Assembly (NCBI GenBank): GCA_963747535.1
Contig: CAVVFX010000015.1
Span: 133,995 to 197,994, forward strand
DNA: 64,000 nucleotides
Source of the DNA: CAVVFX01 sp963747535
GTDB taxonomy: Bacteria > Acidobacteriota > Terriglobia > Bryobacterales > Bryobacteraceae
Direction of reading: 5' to 3'
Shown piece after piece: positions 52,796 through 60,694 of this stretch. The notes under the pieces were generated by a model. The model was not told the DNA's origin. It saw only the letters and a program-made list of their open reading frames with translations, and ran no database searches. Position numbers and translations under genes: made by a program. Every line of letters begins with the position of its first letter. Position 1 is the stretch's first letter.

Positions 52796-53896
52796 ATGAA
52801 TATTACATTCGTTCTGGACGGAGGCGATTGTCTTTCCGGCGGCCATCGTGCCATTGCGATGTTTGGGCACGGATTGAAGCAGTTGGGGCACGAGGTCGTC
52901 CTGGTCGCCAGGCCCGTGCGGCGCCCCAGTTTGCGCGACTGGGCGCGGTGGCTGGTGAAGGGGAAAGGGGTGATGGCCGAGCCGAAAAAGAAGCCGTCTC
53001 ATTTCAGGGACAGGGGCCTTCAGTTGAGAATCCTGCGGAGCTGGCGTCCGATTCGGAATGAGGACTTGCCGGATGCCGACGTGGTAGTGGCCACCTGGTG
53101 GGAGACCGTTGAGTGGGTCCACAACCTGTCATCTTCCAAAGGCTCGAAAGTACAACTCATGCAGGACTACGAGCTCTGGGGCGGACCGCGCGAAAGAGTC
53201 GATCTCTCCTGCCGTTTGCCGATGCCCAGGATCGTGACCGCCGATTGGGTCGGTGAGCTGTTAGAGCGCCAATTTCATCAAACGCCGCTGGCGGTGATTC
53301 CGTATGGTGTGGACCGGAAAGTGTTTCACGCACCGGACCGAAGCAAGCCGCCGGTCCCGACTGTCGGGCTGACTTACTCGACCGCGCATTACAAGGGTTG
53401 CGATATCAGCATTCAAGCCTATCGCCTGGCTCGCCGGAGCATTCCTGATCTCCGACTGATAGCGTGCGGCAACACGCTGGCTTCCTCCCAGCTACCGCTT
53501 CCTGAGAATACTCACTACCAAGCCTGGGCGTCGGATCAGACCCTGCAAGGACTCTATAGCCAGTGCCACGCCTGGCTGTTTGGAACCAGACGGGAGGGTT
53601 TTGGATTACCGATTCTGGAAGCCATGGCATGCCGTACACCGGTAATTGGAACGCCGGCCGGTGCCGCACCACAGCTTTTGCGGGATCGCGCCGGCATCCT
53701 CGTGAAGCCGGAGGATCCGGAGGACATGGCCCAGGCAATCCTGCAGGTTTGCCGGCTTTCTAACGACGAGTGGCGAAAAATGTCCTGCGCAGCTCATGCC
53801 AGGGCATCGCAATATACCTGGGAAAATGGCGCCCGGGCATTTGAGGAAGCGTTGCGAAAAGTGGCGGAAAACACCCATCGGCAAATCGGCTTATGA
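52796..53896 (+). CDS. Glycosyltransferase family 4
   Basis: 366 residues from ATG 52796, chosen because MNITFVLDGGDCLSGGHRAI is the natural first strand of the fold; the frame opens at 52709 inside the flippase gene. It has VMQDYE-like YELWGGPRERVD, an acceptor hinge IPYGVDRKVFH, and the donor motif TRREGFGLPILEAMACRTPVIGTPAGAAPQLL. Its stop overlaps the next start by 4 nt (ATGA). Confidence 0.9.
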   Translation: MNITFVLDGGDCLSGGHRAIAMFGHGLKQLGHEVVLVARPVRRPSLRDWARWLVKGKGVMAEPKKKPSHFRDRGLQLRILRSWRPIRNEDLPDADVVVATWWETVEWVHNLSSSKGSKVQLMQDYELWGGPRERVDLSCRLPMPRIVTADWVGELLERQFHQTPLAVIPYGVDRKVFHAPDRSKPPVPTVGLTYSTAHYKGCDISIQAYRLARRSIPDLRLIACGNTLASSQLPLPENTHYQAWASDQTLQGLYSQCHAWLFGTRREGFGLPILEAMACRTPVIGTPAGAAPQLLRDRAGILVKPEDPEDMAQAILQVCRLSNDEWRKMSCAAHARASQYTWENGARAFEEALRKVAENTHRQIGL

Positions 53897-55209
53897 CTTA
53901 CCGGGAAGCTATCGCCATGTTCGGGTGGATCCCCCTGGTCCTCGCACTATTCTTCTTCCTGCCGCCCAGACGGGCTGCGCTTATCGGCTTTCTCGCGGGA
54001 TGGATGTTTCTGCCCATTGCCGGGTATACCATCACGGGACTGCCCGACTATACAAAAATGTCGGCCACTTGCGGCGGGGTCCTCCTGGGCATCACGATCT
54101 TCGATTTCCGGCGCCTGATCTCCCTCCGGTTGCGCCTGGTGGATATCCCGATCGTGCTGCTTTGCCTCTGCCCTTTTGCGTCTGCCATCAGCAACGGCAT
54201 GGGAGTGCACGAGGGGCTGTCGGCACTGTTTGACTGGGTCATCACGTGGGGAGTGCCCTATGCGGTCGGCCGGTTGTACTTTGACGACTTGCCTGAACTG
54301 CGCGAACTGGCGATCGGCATCTTTTGCGGGGGGCTCGTGTATGTTCCTTTGTGTCTGTGGGAAATCGCCAGAGGGGGGCCTCAACTACATCGGCTCGTCT
54401 ATGGTTACAATCAGCCTTTTCTGGACCTGGAACCGCGCTTTGGTATTCTGCGGCCGATGGTTTTCATGCATGGCGGTCTCATGGTTGGCGGGTGGATGGC
54501 CGCCGCGACCGTGCTTGGCATCTGGCTATGGAAGAGTGGAGCCTTGCCCTCCCGGTTCCGCATCTGGCTGGCGTGGCTCGTGCCCGTACTGGCGATTACG
54601 ACAATTTGTGTGCGATCCGTGAATGGATGGGTCATGTTGGCGCTGGGCGCGGGCTTGCTGGCGCTGGACTCTTACTGGCGCAGCGCGGCGCCTCTGATTG
54701 GCGTCATGCTGCTGATTGTTGCCTATGTCTCGGTCCGCGCGACCGGCACCTGGTCCGGGGACCAGGCCGTTCCAGTCGTAGAAAAGCTGATCGACGCGGC
54801 CAAAGGCAGGTCGATACGCTTCCGTTTAGAAAACGAAAATATTATCGTCCGCAATGTGCGCCAGCGGCCGGTTTTCGGCTGGGGGCGCCAGACGGGTTCG
54901 GTCGACAATCCTAACGGCCGGCCAGCAGTGCGGGATAGCTTGTGGGTTATCGTATACGCCCAATGCGGCGCTGTCGGACTGGCTAGCATCGTGGCCACCC
55001 TTCTCGTGCCGGTCGCCGTTTTCATCCGGCACTTTCCGGCCGGCCGCTGGCAGGAAGCTGCTGTCGGGCCGGCTGCAGGCTTAGCCGTAGTACTGATTCT
55101 CTATGCGATCGATGATCTGGCCAACGCGATGAACAATCCGGTCTTTATGCTGACTGCCGGAGGACTGGCGGGACTTGGGCGTGAGCGCTTAGGGCTTGTC
55201 ACAAAATAA
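53893..55209 (+). CDS. O-antigen ligase/polymerase-like membrane protein
   Basis: 438 residues with about eleven predicted membrane helices, for example PLVLALFFFLPPRRAALIGFL and VDIPIVLLCLCPFASAIS. The periplasmic loop near residues 290-360 includes RFRLENENIIVRNVRQRPVFGWGRQTG, the pattern seen in WaaL/Wzy-type proteins. It would polymerise repeat units or attach them to a carrier. It overlaps the preceding GT4 gene by 4 nt. Ligase and polymerase cannot be told apart by sequence. Confidence 0.85.
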   Translation: MTYREAIAMFGWIPLVLALFFFLPPRRAALIGFLAGWMFLPIAGYTITGLPDYTKMSATCGGVLLGITIFDFRRLISLRLRLVDIPIVLLCLCPFASAISNGMGVHEGLSALFDWVITWGVPYAVGRLYFDDLPELRELAIGIFCGGLVYVPLCLWEIARGGPQLHRLVYGYNQPFLDLEPRFGILRPMVFMHGGLMVGGWMAAATVLGIWLWKSGALPSRFRIWLAWLVPVLAITTICVRSVNGWVMLALGAGLLALDSYWRSAAPLIGVMLLIVAYVSVRATGTWSGDQAVPVVEKLIDAAKGRSIRFRLENENIIVRNVRQRPVFGWGRQTGSVDNPNGRPAVRDSLWVIVYAQCGAVGLASIVATLLVPVAVFIRHFPAGRWQEAAVGPAAGLAVVLILYAIDDLANAMNNPVFMLTAGGLAGLGRERLGLVTK

Positions 55210-55215
55210 CTACGC

Positions 55216-55288
55216 CATTCCGGAATCGCTTGCTTAGGCGCGCGGCTCAGTGCCGCTGATTCTGACCCGCGACCGTCAGGGAGCGGTT
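55216..55288 (+). repeat. 73-bp dispersed repeat, copy 2 (carries the next gene's ribosome-binding site)
   Basis: It aligns end to end with 19946-20018. Its final CAGGGAGCGGTT stops 3 nt before the proposed ATG of the next glycosyltransferase at 55292. The GGGAG of the repeat is therefore in position to act as that gene's Shine-Dalgarno sequence. Confidence 0.8.
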
Positions 55289-55291
55289 GGA

Positions 55292-56635
55292 ATGGATATT
55301 CGGAGACAGATACTTAACATGCCGCAGGGAAAGCTGAAGGTCCTGCTCATCGTGGAACAATGCAACCCGGAGTGGGCCTCTGTACCACTCGAAGGGTTCC
55401 GCTATTATTCGGCGCTGGGCCGCCTGGTCGATGTGACGCTGGTGACGCACGAGCGCAACCGGCACGCACTGGCCCGGGCGGGTGTGGCCGACAATACCGT
55501 TATCATTTCGGAAAGCCGGGCCGCTCAACACTGCAGCCGGTTGGCCGACCGTCTGAGCGAGCGTCGCGGCTATATCAACTGGCCGATCCGGCACGCGCTG
55601 AGCTACCCGGTTTATGCGGAATTCGATTGGAGAGTTTTCCGCAAGCTAAGCAGTGCAGTGGAGCGCAGCACCTACGATGTGGTGCACGCGTTCACCCCGA
55701 TCCTGCCGCGCTACCCGGTCAGAATGATCGAGGCCTGCCGCCATACGCCCTTTGTCCTTGGGCCGGTGAACGGCGGCCTTTCGTTTCCGGGAGGATTCGA
55801 ACTGGTTGCCAAAAAGGAATTCGACCGGTTCTCGTTCCTCCGCGACTTTGCGCGCTTTCTGCCTGGCTACCGGCGGACATACCAGCGGGCGGACAAGATA
55901 CTGGCCGGCTCCCGCGCGACCCTCCGCATGCTGCAAAAGTTGCACGCGGATACCGGCGGCCAGATCGAACTGTTACACGAGAACGGCGTCGATCTCGAGT
56001 TCTTCGCCGATGGTGTGCGGCCGCATCCGGATGGCCTGCTTCGCCTCCTGTTCGTAGGGCGCCTGGTTCCGTACAAGTGCGCCGACGTGGTGATCGAGGC
56101 CGTGAGCCTGCTGGCCGGAGAGATTCGCCGGTGCACGACTCTCACGATTGTGGGTGACGGGCCGGAGAGGGAAGGTCTGGAAAAACAGACGCGCAGCCTG
56201 GGACTCGCCGGACAGGTGCGATTTGCCGGATGGGTGCCGCAAGAGCAGACCCCCGATTTTTACCGCCAGTCCGATCTCTTCTGCTTTCCCTCGGTGCGGG
56301 AGTTTGGCGGAGCGGTAGTGCTTGAGGCCATGGCGGCGGGACTACCCTGCATCGTGGCGGATTACGGCGGGATCGCTGAATACGTGACGGAGGATACGGG
56401 TTTCAGAATTGCGCTGGATTCCAGGGAACACCTCCTCCGTCAAATGGTCTGCCACATCGAAGCTCTGGCGCGGAACAGGGAACTGCTCGCCGGCATGTCG
56501 GTGAAGGCCGTCGCACGCGCCCGCGGGTTCACCTGGGATAGCAAGGCTCGCCGGACGGTGAATATCTATGAGAATCTTATAGAACGGAAACGCGCGAAGG
56601 ATTCTCCCAAACTCGCGGAGCGAGGGTCAGCTTGA
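55292..56635 (+). CDS. Glycosyltransferase family 4
   Basis: 447 residues from ATG 55292. The frame opens at 55250 inside the repeat; 55292 follows a good GGGAG at 8 nt, and 55319 is also possible. Features are LKVLLIVEQCNPEWASVPLEGF, a linker FVLGPVNGGLSFPGGFE, LRLLFVGRLVPYKCADVVIEAVSLL, and the donor motif FCFPSVREFGGAVVLEAMAAGLPCIVADYGGIAEYV. The FVLGPVNGG segment is typical of GT4 enzymes acting on lipid-linked chains. It overlaps the acetyltransferase gene. Confidence 0.92.
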   Translation: MDIRRQILNMPQGKLKVLLIVEQCNPEWASVPLEGFRYYSALGRLVDVTLVTHERNRHALARAGVADNTVIISESRAAQHCSRLADRLSERRGYINWPIRHALSYPVYAEFDWRVFRKLSSAVERSTYDVVHAFTPILPRYPVRMIEACRHTPFVLGPVNGGLSFPGGFELVAKKEFDRFSFLRDFARFLPGYRRTYQRADKILAGSRATLRMLQKLHADTGGQIELLHENGVDLEFFADGVRPHPDGLLRLLFVGRLVPYKCADVVIEAVSLLAGEIRRCTTLTIVGDGPEREGLEKQTRSLGLAGQVRFAGWVPQEQTPDFYRQSDLFCFPSVREFGGAVVLEAMAAGLPCIVADYGGIAEYVTEDTGFRIALDSREHLLRQMVCHIEALARNRELLAGMSVKAVARARGFTWDSKARRTVNIYENLIERKRAKDSPKLAERGSA

Positions 56636-57159
56636 TGGGCCGTGAGGCGTCGTCGCCCGGGCTGTGGCAGTTGATCCACGAGGATTGGGAAGCCCATGGC
56701 CGCGATTGGACCAAGCCCGGCTTTCGCGCGATCGCGATTCACCGCTTCGGTGTCTGGCGGATGAAACTCCATCCTAAGCTGGTACGCGCGCCTTTCAGCC
56801 TGGTTTACCGCTGGTGCTATCGAAGAGCCCGCAATCACTACGGGATCGATCTGCCCTATTCGGTTCAGTTGGGCCGCAGAGTCGTCATTGAGCATTGCGG
56901 TGCCATCGTCATTCACGGCGATGTCAGAATCGGTGACGACTGTATCATCCGTCAGGGCGTTACGATCGGGATCCGCTCCACGGATCGTCCCTTCGACGCA
57001 CCCGAATTGGGCTCGCGGGTCGACATCGGAGCGGGCGCGAAAATCCTGGGCAAGATCCGCATCGGAGATCGCGTCAACATTGGAGCGAATGCCGTCGTCC
57101 TACGCGATCTGCCGTCGGACGTGACCGCCGTAGGAGTCCCAGCGCGTGTCGTTCCATGA
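56635..57159 (+). CDS. Serine acetyltransferase-like hexapeptide (LbH) acyltransferase
   Basis: 174 residues; ATG 56635 overlaps the previous stop (TGATG). The N-terminal helix (IHEDWEAHGRDWTKPGFRAIAIHRFG) matches the CysE/EpsC-type SAT group, and the left-handed beta-helix shows hexapeptide repeats from GIDLPYSVQLGRRVVIEHCGAIVIHGDVRIGDDCIIRQGVTIG to VTAVGVPARVV. In polysaccharide loci such proteins usually O-acetylate sugars; a cysteine-synthesis role is the alternative. It ends the plus arm. Confidence 0.87.
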   Translation: MGREASSPGLWQLIHEDWEAHGRDWTKPGFRAIAIHRFGVWRMKLHPKLVRAPFSLVYRWCYRRARNHYGIDLPYSVQLGRRVVIEHCGAIVIHGDVRIGDDCIIRQGVTIGIRSTDRPFDAPELGSRVDIGAGAKILGKIRIGDRVNIGANAVVLRDLPSDVTAVGVPARVVP

Positions 57160-57202
57160 CTGCCCCAGTGTCCTGAGTTAGAAGTTCGTGAGGTAAGCCT
57201 AC

Positions 57203-57248
57203 GGCTGCTGCGCAGCCGGGCAGACCACAAAAGACGATGGTCTGCCCC
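57203..57248. repeat. GCAGACCA...TGGTCTGC palindrome cluster, copy 4
   Basis: GGCTGCTGCGCAGCC (57203-57217, exact copy of 39234-39248) is followed by the 26-bp unit at 57220-57245, which differs at one position from 36363-36388, within GGGCAGACC...GGTCTGCCCC. It lies between convergent genes. Confidence 0.85.
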
Positions 57249-57271
57249 ACGATTGGACGTTTACGCAAAAT

Positions 57272-58864
57272 TCAGCGGCGTATGGCTTCGATCGCTTTCA
57301 ACAACACCTCCGGCTTGTGAATGGAATCGTAGACCGGCATCACTTCCTTGCCGGTTTCAAACAGTCCATACACGGCCACTTGAGCAGTCCTCACAGAATA
57401 CTCGACCGTGAACACACAATCGGTCGGGACCTCGACGAATTCGCCCAGGAACGCAAAGTTGGTCGCTCCTTTGGGCAGTACATCCGGCCTGTCTCCCAGG
57501 GCTCTTGGCATGAACAAGCTGTCGACGTAGGGCATGGCAACCGGGATACACTTGATCTTTCCCGCTTCCATCACCGGCTGCATCAGATGCTGAATCTTCA
57601 GGTGATACCACAGCTCTTCCAGCATTTCCTTTCCGGTGCACTCTGCCATGGTCTTGTCTACGAAATTCCCTTTTCTGTCGGGATACAGTCCGTAGCCCCA
57701 GAATATCTTGACATCCTTGGGCTGGTTGGGGAAATGCGGCTGGCGGGCGATAACAATAGACATCAGCCAATTGGAGTCCGTCATCGTCACCAGTCCACCG
57801 GTTCCGTCGACATTACCCGAGAAATTCTCCATGTAATCGTGAAACGTGCTGTCCTTCAAAGTGGCTGTGAAGGAAAACCATTTTTGCAGGTCGATGTTGT
57901 CGCAAAAGGGTCCGGGACGCCCAAATGAAGGATCCTTCGCCGCAATTCTCTTCCACAATTGCCAAGAACCGGAATCCTCCAGGCCCTTTAGCCTGGCAGG
58001 CCTGTCCCAAGTCCCGTTGTCGGTACTCTCGGTGATGGACCCATTGGTGATGAACACGTAATCGTGATCACCGAGGACGATCTCGCTATTGTCTTTCAAA
58101 TGCAGGACTGTGGCCGTCTTCTTATCCGCTGAGAGGTTAAAATCAACATCGACGACTTCTTTTCCTCCTTGAAACTGCACTCCTTTCGCTTCCAGATATC
58201 GTTGCAGAGGAACCACGACCGAGTGGTACTGGTTGTACCTGGTGCGTAGAACGCCACCCAGCCTGGGGAGTCCCTCGACCAGGTGAATGAAGCGCTTCAT
58301 ATACCTCCTCATTTCCGCCAGGCTGCTCCATTTCTGAAAAGCGAACATCGTGGTCCAGAGGAGCCAGAAGTTCGTTTCAAAGAAACCCTGGTCAAACCAG
58401 TCTTCGATCCGCTTGTTGTCTAGGGATTTTTCGGAGGCGAAGGTTAGCTTGAGTAATTCCGCCTGCTGTTTCAGGTTAAGTCCGAAAGAAGATACATCCA
58501 TCTTCTTGCCGTCTTTCAGCAGTCTTGCCTGGGCGTTAGTAACAAATCTGCTGTTGAAATCAAACGATTCATCTTTCACGGATATGTTCGGATCGTCGTA
58601 GGAAGGAATGTAGGAAAGCAAGTCCCAGTAGCACGTGTAATGTAGTTCGTGCATCCTTCCGCCTCGAACCACAAAGGCCTGCTCCGGATCGCCCGCTCCA
58701 TCGAGCGCCCCGCCGAAAACCTTGGCCTTTTCCAGGATCTGGATATTACCGCCGGGCACTCCGGCATCTTTTTCAAGATATACCGCGGCCGCAAGAGAGG
58801 CGATTCCGCTTCCGATAAGATAAATGCGCGATTGTGGGTGATTTCCGTTGGTTCGTGATTTCAT
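57272..58864 (-). CDS. ohyA: Oleate hydratase (MCRA family), FAD-dependent, with an unusual active-site residue
   Basis: 530 residues from ATG 58864, preceded by GGAAGAAGG. It has the FAD-binding YLIGSGIASLAAAVYLEKDAG, ILEKAKVFGGALDG, RYNQYHSVVVPLQRYL and the C-terminal EFVEVPTDCVFTVEYSVRTAQ. The family adds water to the 9,10 double bond of oleate. In the conserved GGREM segment this protein reads GGRMHELHY, so the Glu proposed as catalytic in the Elizabethkingia enzyme is Met here. From memory, the monomeric Rhodococcus-type branch also departs at this place. Whether the product hydrates oleate is open. The gene is convergent with the polysaccharide arm. Confidence 0.87.
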   Translation of the reverse strand: MKSRTNGNHPQSRIYLIGSGIASLAAAVYLEKDAGVPGGNIQILEKAKVFGGALDGAGDPEQAFVVRGGRMHELHYTCYWDLLSYIPSYDDPNISVKDESFDFNSRFVTNAQARLLKDGKKMDVSSFGLNLKQQAELLKLTFASEKSLDNKRIEDWFDQGFFETNFWLLWTTMFAFQKWSSLAEMRRYMKRFIHLVEGLPRLGGVLRTRYNQYHSVVVPLQRYLEAKGVQFQGGKEVVDVDFNLSADKKTATVLHLKDNSEIVLGDHDYVFITNGSITESTDNGTWDRPARLKGLEDSGSWQLWKRIAAKDPSFGRPGPFCDNIDLQKWFSFTATLKDSTFHDYMENFSGNVDGTGGLVTMTDSNWLMSIVIARQPHFPNQPKDVKIFWGYGLYPDRKGNFVDKTMAECTGKEMLEELWYHLKIQHLMQPVMEAGKIKCIPVAMPYVDSLFMPRALGDRPDVLPKGATNFAFLGEFVEVPTDCVFTVEYSVRTAQVAVYGLFETGKEVMPVYDSIHKPEVLLKAIEAIRR

Positions 58865-59213
58865 GATTAAGCCTTCTTCCTTGCGGCAGGTGTTGCTACG
58901 GTAGTGGACAGTCCGCTCCAGCAAGATGATGGAGAATCCGGACGGCGTGACTCAGAATATTTCCGAACGCATATACGGGAGCTAAAGGAACTTGGCCGCC
59001 GGCCAGCCCCGATATTTTCGGGAAGAAGCCAATTCTTCTTAGCGACCCTACTTGCTGTCCGGAACAGCGGCACGGCTTATCACCTTAGCCATCCGGTCTC
59101 GCACGAGGACTGGGGAGGCAAGGGTGATGGCGTCCTGGTTGCGGATCGCGGCAAGTTCCTGTAGGTTGGTGGTGCAGCCGTCTATTGCGTTTTACCTTGA
59201 TGGGAGGCCTTTA
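58865..59213. other. Divergent intergenic region, 349 bp
   Basis: It separates the oleate hydratase (minus) and dipeptidase (plus) start codons and should hold both promoters. I see no confident -35/-10 pair. Open frames through it (58904-59164 plus, 58867-59073 minus) look like chance. Confidence 0.4.
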
Positions 59214-60356
59214 ATGGAATTTCAGACAAGCGGCTCAAGACGGCAATTTCTCTCCACCGGGGCTATGACGGCAGGGGCCGCAATCATGTTGCGTCCGCGC
59301 CCAGGCTGGGCGGCAGACATAACCGATCCGCGGGTAGCCGACATCGTCGCCTCGACGATCGGGATCGACACCCATAATCACATCGACGTTCCCCTCACTG
59401 CCGCCGAAATGCCAGGCACGGATATTGATCTGGCCGGCGAAATGAAGCGGTCTGGCCTGTCCGCCATCTGCATGACCTTTGCGACTGACTACCAGCCAGG
59501 CGACGCCTATGACCGATTTCTCACAGGGTTGGCGGCGATGGATCGGCAGTTGAAAGGCAACGATGTGAAGCGCTCCTTTACACCGGCTGACATCCGCGCC
59601 GCCCATGAGAATCGCCAGCCAACGGTCATCCAGGCGATCGAAGGCGCCCATTTCCTGCAGGGCAAGCTAGAGCGCGTGGAAGAGGCCTACGGACGGGGCT
59701 TGCGGCACTTTGGAATGCTTCACGACAGCGACGCGTCCGAGCCCCTGGGCGATGTTTACACCAACCCTCCGCGCTACGGCGGATTGACAGCATTTGGTGC
59801 AGCCGTCATTAAGGAATGCAACCGGCTGGGCATCCTGATCGATCTGGCCCATGCCAATGTGCAAACTACCGAAGCCGCGCTCAAGCTCACTACCCGGCCG
59901 GTCATCATCTCCCATACCGGCCTTGATACGCAGTTGGGGAGCAATCCCTCCATGGCGCGGATGATGCGCCCAAGGCTCATCGGCAAAGAGCAGGCTAAAA
60001 CGGTCGCCAGCGCTGGGGGCGCGATCGGTGTGTGGACGCATCTGGCCGATACGCCGCTGGAGTATGCAAAAAATGTCCGGGCGCTGATCGACGTTGTCGG
60101 GGTGGATCACGTCTGCATCGGCACGGATACCAAGCTCACGCAGCCTGGCGGTCGCGGTCCGGGCGGGGGCCGTGGCCCCGGTCAACAAAATGGGCGCGCC
60201 GGGGAACGCACCAATCAGGCATGGCAGGATCAAACGGCCGGGTTCTACTACGTCGTTGTCGATGCGATGTTAAAGACCGGTTTCACCTCGGATGAGATCG
60301 GAAAGATCGGCGGCGGGAACTTTCTGCGCATATTCGGCGAGGCCGTTAAGAAATAG
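59214..60356 (+). CDS. Membrane dipeptidase (peptidase M19 family), Tat-exported
   Basis: 380 residues from ATG 59214, preceded by GGGAGG; the frame opens at 59052 without support. A twin-arginine leader (SGSRRQFLSTGAMTAGAAIM) is followed by the barrel. Zinc ligands are in place: IDTHNHIDV (His-X-His rather than the usual His-X-Asp), AIEGAHFLQ, LIDLAHANV and VIISHTGLD. Family members cut dipeptides or beta-lactams. A low-complexity Gly/Arg/Pro insert (GGRGPGGGRGPGQQNGR, about 304-320) is unusual. Probably periplasmic. Confidence 0.87.
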   Translation: MEFQTSGSRRQFLSTGAMTAGAAIMLRPRPGWAADITDPRVADIVASTIGIDTHNHIDVPLTAAEMPGTDIDLAGEMKRSGLSAICMTFATDYQPGDAYDRFLTGLAAMDRQLKGNDVKRSFTPADIRAAHENRQPTVIQAIEGAHFLQGKLERVEEAYGRGLRHFGMLHDSDASEPLGDVYTNPPRYGGLTAFGAAVIKECNRLGILIDLAHANVQTTEAALKLTTRPVIISHTGLDTQLGSNPSMARMMRPRLIGKEQAKTVASAGGAIGVWTHLADTPLEYAKNVRALIDVVGVDHVCIGTDTKLTQPGGRGPGGGRGPGQQNGRAGERTNQAWQDQTAGFYYVVVDAMLKTGFTSDEIGKIGGGNFLRIFGEAVKK

Positions 60357-60515
60357 GCTTTAGGGTTCGAGTCCTGAACCGTAAAGCGATGCCCGTCCCC
60401 CTGGAAACGGGTACTGAAGGATGGGTCCGGATCGTCGGTAATTGAGAAGCGGAGGAGTGAGTTAACTTCCGCATCGCAGGTAATTCACCGCAAACCAGAA
60501 GCTAGTACCCGTCAC

Positions 60516-60577
60516 GGTAGGGATGGCCGTTACCGGCCACCCCCCGTACAGACCCGTACTTGCGGGAACTACCGCAT
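60516..60577 (-). ncRNA. Truncated group II intron 3' end (domain V/VI-like)
   Basis: Read on the minus strand, the segment starts ATGCGG-TAGTTC-CCGCA and continues AGTACGGGTCTGT, which resembles the distal half of intron domain V. It is followed by a 9-bp GGGGTGGCC/GGCCATCCC hairpin (60520-60528 with 60535-60543) like domain VI. The 5' strand of domain V (AGCCGT) that should precede it is missing, exactly where the palindrome at 60578-60599 begins. No intron reverse-transcriptase gene is visible. The call rests on remembered consensus and is tentative. Confidence 0.45.
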
Positions 60578-60599
60578 ATTATGTGGCGCGCCACATAAT
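60578..60599. repeat. 22-bp perfect palindrome abutting the RIT element
   Basis: ATTATGTGGCG and its exact reverse complement CGCCACATAAT, with no spacer. The TTATGTGGCG half-site is the same core as in the element termini, 4 bp away. It may be part of the true terminus, an insertion target, or the remnant of another element end. The right-hand counterpart, if any, lies outside the window. Confidence 0.85.
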
Positions 60600-60603
60600 G
60601 TGC

Positions 60604-60687
60604 GTTATGTGGTCCCCAAAATTATGTGGCGTCCAGCGGACAACCCCCGGTGATTCATAGACGCGATCGCACTGAACGCCACATAAC
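60604..60687. repeat. Left nested inverted terminus of the RIT element
   Basis: An outer 36-bp arm (60604-60639), a 34-bp variable spacer and an inner 14-bp arm GAACGCCACATAAC (60674-60687). The outer arm has TTATGTGG twice in direct orientation (60605 and 60622), and the inner arm has it once inverted. The right end has the same geometry in mirror image. Confidence 0.9.
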
Positions 60688-60694
60688 TTCACGG

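Noticed and set aside
60362..60380. GGTTCGAGTCC resembling a tRNA T-loop
   Set aside because: The flanking bases do not form a T stem and no anticodon or acceptor arms can be found; it is simply a GGTTC/GAACC hairpin after the dipeptidase gene.
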